From Sulfuricellaceae bacterium (GTDB taxonomy: Bacteria > Pseudomonadota > Gammaproteobacteria > Burkholderiales > Sulfuricellaceae), in assembly GCA_030690895.1 (NCBI GenBank), contig JAUYFQ010000073.1, forward strand, positions 1-64,000: a stretch of DNA of 64,000 nt, given 5' to 3'. The position numbers and the translations under genes were made by a program. This document shows, piece after piece, positions 60,148-64,000 of the stretch. Within the stretch, counting starts at the first letter, position 1; every line of letters begins with the position of its first letter. The notes beneath the pieces were generated by a model that had not been told where the DNA came from, ran no database searches, and was given only the letters and a program-made list of their open reading frames with translations.

Positions 60148-62124
60148 ATGCCGCACGATTCCCCATCCACACTCCTGTCCGTATTGGTGTTGCTCGGCGC
60201 CGCCGTCATCTCGGTTGCCGTGTTTCGCAGTCTGCGCTTGCCGCCGCTTCTGGCCTATCTGCTGGTCGGGATTGTGGCCGGGCCGCACGCGCTCGGTTGG
60301 ATTGCGGATAGTGGCGAAGCCCGGTACCTGGCAGAGTTTGGCGTGGTATTCCTGATGTTCAGCATCGGGCTTGAATTCAGCCTGCCCCAATTCAAAGCCA
60401 TGCGTGGCGTGGTGTTTGGGCTGGGCGGGGCACAAGTGGGCGTCACCATGGCGCTGGTGCTGCTTGCCGCCATGCTGGTCGGATTGCCCTGGCAGGCGGG
60501 GGTGGCGCTGGGCGGGGTGGTCGCCATGTCGTCAACCGCCATTGTGATCAAAATGATGTCGGAACGTCTGGAACTTCAGTCCCGACATGGAAAACCGATC
60601 CTGGGTGTGCTGCTTTTTCAGGATCTGGCTGTCGTTCCTCTGCTGATTCTGATCCCCGCCCTGGCGAGCGATGGGGGCGACTTGCCAGCGACAGTCGGCG
60701 CCGCCTTTCTAAAGGCGGCGCTCGCACTTTTTCTATTGCTTTACATCGGTCAGCGCCTGATGCGTCCCTGGTTCCATTGGGTGGCCGAGCGAAAATCACC
60801 CGAACTGTTCATGCTCAACGTGTTGCTGGTGACACTCGGGCTGGCCTGGCTGACCGAGCAGGCCGGCTTGTCCTTGGCGTTGGGCGCCTTCATGGCTGGC
60901 ATGCTGATTTCGGAAACCGAATATCGGTATCAGGTGGAGGCTGATATTCAGCCCTTTCGGGACGTGCTGCTTGGCCTGTTCTTTATCACCATCGGCATGC
61001 TCCTGAATCCGTCCACGGTGCTTTCCAACCTGGTTTGGGTGTTGTTGACGCTGATGTTGCTGATGGTTGGCAAGGCCGCCATCGTGACTTTGCTGAGCCG
61101 CATGTTCGGTCATGATCTTAACGTGTCACTCAGGGCGGGACTGTCGTTGGCGCAGGCGGGGGAGTTCGGCTTTGTGTTGTTGACTCTGACCAGTCAGGCA
61201 GCCCTGCTGCCACCCCACCTCGCTCAGATCGTGCTGGCGGCGATGCTGCTTTCCATGCTGCTGGCGCCGCTGATTTTGCATAATAGTGGTGCGATCGCCA
61301 GGTTCATGAGCCAGGATGACTGGCAGTTGAGGGCGCTGGAGTTGCATCAGATTGCAGTCAGGAGCGCCAGTTCGGACGGGCACGTCATCTTGTGCGGCTA
61401 TGGACGAAGCGGGCAGAATCTGGCGCGGATACTGGAGCTGGAAGGCGTTGCCTTCTTTGCGCTGGATCTTGACCCGCAGCGGGTAAAAGAGGCGGCAGCA
61501 GCGGGTGACAGCGTGGTGTACGGCGATGCCGCGCGCCGCGAAGTCTTGCTGGCGGCGGGTTTGCACCGCGCCAGGGCAGTGGTGGTGACCTATGCCGATG
61601 CGACAGCCGCGATCAAGGTGCTCAGCCTGATTCAGGAGTTGCGTCCTGAGATTCCGGTGATCGTGCGGACACTGGATGACACGGAACTGGAGCGATTGCA
61701 GCAGGCTGGTGCAGCAGAGGTGGTGCCGGAAATACTGGAAGGCTCGCTGATGCTGGCTTCGCACGCACTCATGTTGCTCGGCATGCCGCTGACGCAGGTT
61801 CTGCGCCGTATCAGGGAAGTGCGCGCGCAACGCTATGGTTTGTTTCGCGGTATGTTTCGTGGGGAAGCTGACATTTCCGGAGAGGGTTCTGGCCAACCCC
61901 GCCTGGTATCCGTTGCGCTGGGTGAGCATGCCACGGCGATAGGAAAAACACTGGCTGAGATTGAGCTGGATTCGCTATCCGCTGAAGTGACGGCCATTCG
62001 CCGGCGCGGGATCAGGGGACTGGAACCTTCACCTGAAATGGTGCTGGTTGCGGGCGATGTGCTGGTGCTGCTAGGAACGGAAGCGTGCCTGGTCGAAGCG
62101 GAAATGCGGCTGATGAAAGGGTAG
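60148..62124 (+). CDS. KefC/YbaL-type monovalent cation:proton antiporter with RCK domain
   Basis: 658 residues. A CPA2 membrane domain (about 12 helices, residues 5-390) is followed by a TrkA-N domain (V-I-L-C-G-Y-G-R-S-G-Q-N-L near 405) and a TrkA-C domain at the end. The G-V-V-F-L-M-F-S-I-G-L-E motif is in the antiporter. It probably exchanges potassium or sodium for protons under redox or pH control. The 130-base divergent gap to kdsD holds a possible -10 TATAAG. Confidence 0.88.
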   Translation: MPHDSPSTLLSVLVLLGAAVISVAVFRSLRLPPLLAYLLVGIVAGPHALGWIADSGEARYLAEFGVVFLMFSIGLEFSLPQFKAMRGVVFGLGGAQVGVTMALVLLAAMLVGLPWQAGVALGGVVAMSSTAIVIKMMSERLELQSRHGKPILGVLLFQDLAVVPLLILIPALASDGGDLPATVGAAFLKAALALFLLLYIGQRLMRPWFHWVAERKSPELFMLNVLLVTLGLAWLTEQAGLSLALGAFMAGMLISETEYRYQVEADIQPFRDVLLGLFFITIGMLLNPSTVLSNLVWVLLTLMLLMVGKAAIVTLLSRMFGHDLNVSLRAGLSLAQAGEFGFVLLTLTSQAALLPPHLAQIVLAAMLLSMLLAPLILHNSGAIARFMSQDDWQLRALELHQIAVRSASSDGHVILCGYGRSGQNLARILELEGVAFFALDLDPQRVKEAAAAGDSVVYGDAARREVLLAAGLHRARAVVVTYADATAAIKVLSLIQELRPEIPVIVRTLDDTELERLQQAGAAEVVPEILEGSLMLASHALMLLGMPLTQVLRRIREVRAQRYGLFRGMFRGEADISGEGSGQPRLVSVALGEHATAIGKTLAEIELDSLSAEVTAIRRRGIRGLEPSPEMVLVAGDVLVLLGTEACLVEAEMRLMKG

Positions 62125-62131
62125 AAGACGT

Positions 62132-62160
62132 AAAAAAGCCCGCAAGCTGCGGGCTTTTTT
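62132..62160. terminator. intrinsic bidirectional terminator
   Basis: AAAAAA, GCCCGCA stem (62138-62144), loop AGC, TGCGGGC (62148-62154), TTTTTT. A textbook GC stem with T-runs on both sides, between the convergent KefC-type and pilin genes. Confidence 0.92.
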
Positions 62161-62174
62161 AAAATGGACGGCTA

Positions 62175-62858
62175 TCAGAAGATGCTTGCGCCACCACAGT
62201 TGTTGGACTCCATAGCAACATTCCATTGAGCATCAGCAGGTGTGGCGCCAAGGACAATGCAGTCCGCAACGGTCGGCGCGGTTCCGACCGGGCCAACATA
62301 GTCGGAGAATTGAAAAGCGCCGGTGTAGGGTTTCCCATCATCAACCTTGCGGTCTACTTCAGCCAGAATATTGACGGGGACCTGATTGCCTGTTTTTAAG
62401 TTGTGGCGATTGGAGCCGCTCTCGTCACCGTATTGATTGTCATATATCAATTGAAGAAAACCGGCATAGGGGTTCTTGAGCGTATTGGCATCACTAATGG
62501 CTGCGCCAGCTACATAAGTGTAAGCGCCATTGATGAATCCCGCCTTGCCCAATTGATCCCACACCGCCAAACTTTCATTACCTGACTCAATTTGACCGTC
62601 GCCATCTCCTGGTGCGGCTGTGACTCCCTTGATATTGGCAGTGGCGCTCGCCGCTAAATAATCCCCCGGTAGCGCGCGGTAGCGATCCAGAAAGCCGAAA
62701 TAGGCTGCCTTGATGCCGTCTTGTTGAGCGATCAGATTTCGGACGCGGGCACTGGTGATCAGCTCCTGTCCCTTGAGTACTCCACCCAATAGCAGACCGA
62801 TGATTACCAGTACGATCGCGATCTCGATCAGTGTGAAGCCGGATTGATGTGTTTTCAT
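62175..62858 (-). CDS. type IV pilin / pseudopilin
   Basis: 227 residues. Prepilin leader M-K-T-H-Q-S-G then F-T-L-I-E-I-A-I: cleavage after Gly7, with Glu at mature position 5, then a hydrophobic helix. The C-terminal half holds a two-Cys loop (A-D-C-I-V-L and N-N-C-G-G). It could be the major pilin for the MSHA-type operon, which lacks an obvious mshA, but it lies 38 kb away, so this is inference. Ribosome site AAGGGG upstream. Ends 14 bases from the terminator. Confidence 0.88.
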   Translation of the reverse strand: MKTHQSGFTLIEIAIVLVIIGLLLGGVLKGQELITSARVRNLIAQQDGIKAAYFGFLDRYRALPGDYLAASATANIKGVTAAPGDGDGQIESGNESLAVWDQLGKAGFINGAYTYVAGAAISDANTLKNPYAGFLQLIYDNQYGDESGSNRHNLKTGNQVPVNILAEVDRKVDDGKPYTGAFQFSDYVGPVGTAPTVADCIVLGATPADAQWNVAMESNNCGGASIF

Positions 62859-63066
62859 TTTGCGCCCCTTGTATAGTGTTTTTCATAAATAAAGCAGAAT
62901 TCATTCCACCCAAGTTTTGGCGATATTGAGCTGAATATTGGCTTTATTGGCCAGATTGTGTCGCGTTATCGACGCTGGTGACGATATATTGACACCCTGC
63001 CTCGCGCCCAGGTCATTTGTTAGCCAAGTGATAGAATATTGTTTCCAAATCAGGGTGATCCCGCAC
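62859..63066. promoter_or_regulatory. divergent spacer between pilin and sensor-kinase-like gene
   Basis: 208 bases with no gene. It contains AT-rich stretches on both sides of the pilin start and a weak ribosome site GATC-poor region before 63067. No convincing promoter pair was identified. A highly expressed pilin would be expected to have a strong promoter here. Confidence 0.35.
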
Positions 63067-64000
63067 ATGTCCGCCAAACTGTCCGTTCCTATTCAGTACG
63101 TCGCGGCCAACTATCCTCAGTGGCTTCTGGGGGCGCTGCTTCTGAGTTTGCATGTGATTATTGTGTGGGGAGCGGGTGCTTGGTGGGCTGGCGCTGCGGT
63201 ATTGGTTCATCTGGGCCTGTTTCTGGTTTGGCAACCAGTTCTGAGCGGTGAGCAGCGGCTTTCATTCAAGACCGTTGTGCTGGTGTTCCTGGCTGGAGCA
63301 CTGGCTTTTCAATGGTGGCAAAACGGCTGGGGGATAACACTCTGGCTGGGGATACTGGTCGGATTGGTGGGGGGCAATGTGGCCGGAATCAGGGAGAAGC
63401 GGCAGCGCCTTGGGTATCTTTTTGCCTTGCTGTATTTGCTGGGCATTCTGTTGCTTTGGGTGGTGCCGCACCTGTTTGCAGGTGAACAGGGCATGGATGC
63501 CATGGGGATTGTCGTCCGTTATGGCTTGCCGGTGTTGCCTGTCCTGGTTGCGTTGGTGCCGCGTAGCGTTCAGGCGCCAAGAACCTTCTACGCGGTCGAT
63601 TTTTTCTACAGCCTGATGCTTTTTCTGCTGGTTGTGATTCTGGTGCTGGGCAGCTTTACCCTCAAGATGCTCAATCAAAGCAATTATCCGATGGCGCTTA
63701 CCCAAGCGCTTCTGGTCATGGCTGGGATACTGCTGGTTTTGAGGTGGCTCTGGAACCCGCATGGCGGCTTTGCGGGAGGCGGGCACATGATGTCGCGCTA
63801 TTTGCTGAGCGTGGGTTTGCCGTTTGAGCACTGGCTTCGCAATCTGGCTACGCTGGCCGAGAGTGAAGAGGACCCCCAGGATTTTTTGAGGCTGGCCCTA
63901 AGAGATATTGCTGAATTGCCATGGGTAACGGGCGGAAAATGGAGTACGCCAACGGGAGGAGACGTTTTCGGCAGTACTTCCCGATATTTTGTCGAGTTTA
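63067..64000 (+). CDS. membrane sensor-kinase-like protein, 3' end beyond window
   Basis: At least 311 codons from the ATG at 63067, open to the window end. Residues 1-245 or so are hydrophobic with about eight membrane segments (W-L-L-G-A-L-L-L-S-L; L-G-Y-L-F-A-L-L-Y-L-L). A soluble part then begins F-E-H-W-L-R-N-L-A-T-L-A and continues I-A-E-L-P-W-V-T-G-G-K-W. That pattern resembles the GAF-like region of betaproteobacterial membrane histidine kinases, but no kinase motif is reached. It may pair with a regulator beyond the edge. Confidence 0.6.
   Translation, partial: MSAKLSVPIQYVAANYPQWLLGALLLSLHVIIVWGAGAWWAGAAVLVHLGLFLVWQPVLSGEQRLSFKTVVLVFLAGALAFQWWQNGWGITLWLGILVGLVGGNVAGIREKRQRLGYLFALLYLLGILLLWVVPHLFAGEQGMDAMGIVVRYGLPVLPVLVALVPRSVQAPRTFYAVDFFYSLMLFLLVVILVLGSFTLKMLNQSNYPMALTQALLVMAGILLVLRWLWNPHGGFAGGGHMMSRYLLSVGLPFEHWLRNLATLAESEEDPQDFLRLALRDIAELPWVTGGKWSTPTGGDVFGSTSRYFVEF

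Overview
The window looks like chromosome from a chemolithotrophic, sulfur-oxidising betaproteobacterium of the Nitrosomonadales type (Sulfuricella/Thiobacillus-like). This placement is inferred from gene content and order and has not been tested by a search. The pointers are a complete reverse-type dsr cluster (dsrABEFHCMKLJOPNR), the his-tat order typical of Betaproteobacteria, the kdsD-kdsC-lptCAB-rpoN-hpf-ptsN-hprK-rapZ block, and a coaX-birA pair. No rRNA or tRNA gene and no CRISPR array was seen.

Layout. (1) 1-6.7 kb: end of the histidine operon (hisB, H, A, F, I, E), then hinT, tatABC and a TM2-domain protein, all on the + strand. A MITE-like element with terminal inverted repeats sits between hisF and hisI. 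(2) 6.7-8.6 kb: a DegS/DegQ-like periplasmic protease divergent from a Nif3-like protein. (3) 8.7-24.9 kb: a sigma54-type response regulator followed by an MSHA-type pilus/secretion operon (ExeA-like ATPase, secretin, TPR protein, GspE, GspF, PilM/N-, PilO- and MshK-like proteins). It ends with a large lectin-like pilin-associated protein whose gene carries an 11-G tract, and a minor pilin. A Phd/VapC toxin-antitoxin pair and a Uma2 gene lie between these last two. (4) 24.9-31.5 kb: housekeeping genes (RbgA-like GTPase, SPFH/NfeD pair, apaH, plsC, pfkB, coaX, birA). (5) 31.6-34.4 kb: a minus-strand set divergent from dsr: an unknown protein, a two-domain rhodanese, a DsrC-like protein without the redox cysteines, a stand-alone Cas6-like RAMP protein and a small unknown protein. 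(6) 34.7-49.7 kb: the dsr operon, followed by a dihydrolipoamide-dehydrogenase-like flavoprotein and a cyclic-nucleotide-binding-domain protein. (7) 49.7-60.0 kb, minus strand: LON-domain protein, ubiX, a small envelope protein, Gx transporter/NusG-II pair, rapZ, hprK, ptsN, hpf, rpoN, lptB, lptA, lptC, kdsC, kdsD. (8) 60.1-64 kb: KefC-type antiporter, a strong terminator, a pilin, and the start of a membrane sensor-kinase-like protein cut by the window end.

How it works together. The dsr proteins oxidise stored or intracellular sulfur to sulfite: rhodanese and DsrEFH pass sulfane sulfur to DsrC, DsrAB and DsrL oxidise it, and DsrMKJOP links it to the quinone pool. The pilus genes would build a surface appendage, with the lectin-like protein as its likely adhesive part. 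rpoN in the same window encodes the sigma factor that the NtrC-type regulator upstream of the pilus genes would need.

The parts that most deserve a second look are the Cas6-like/RspA-like block beside dsr, the G11 tract in the adhesin gene, the Gly/Cys tail of DsrR, the hairpins inside the dsr operon, and the MITE-like element in the his operon.
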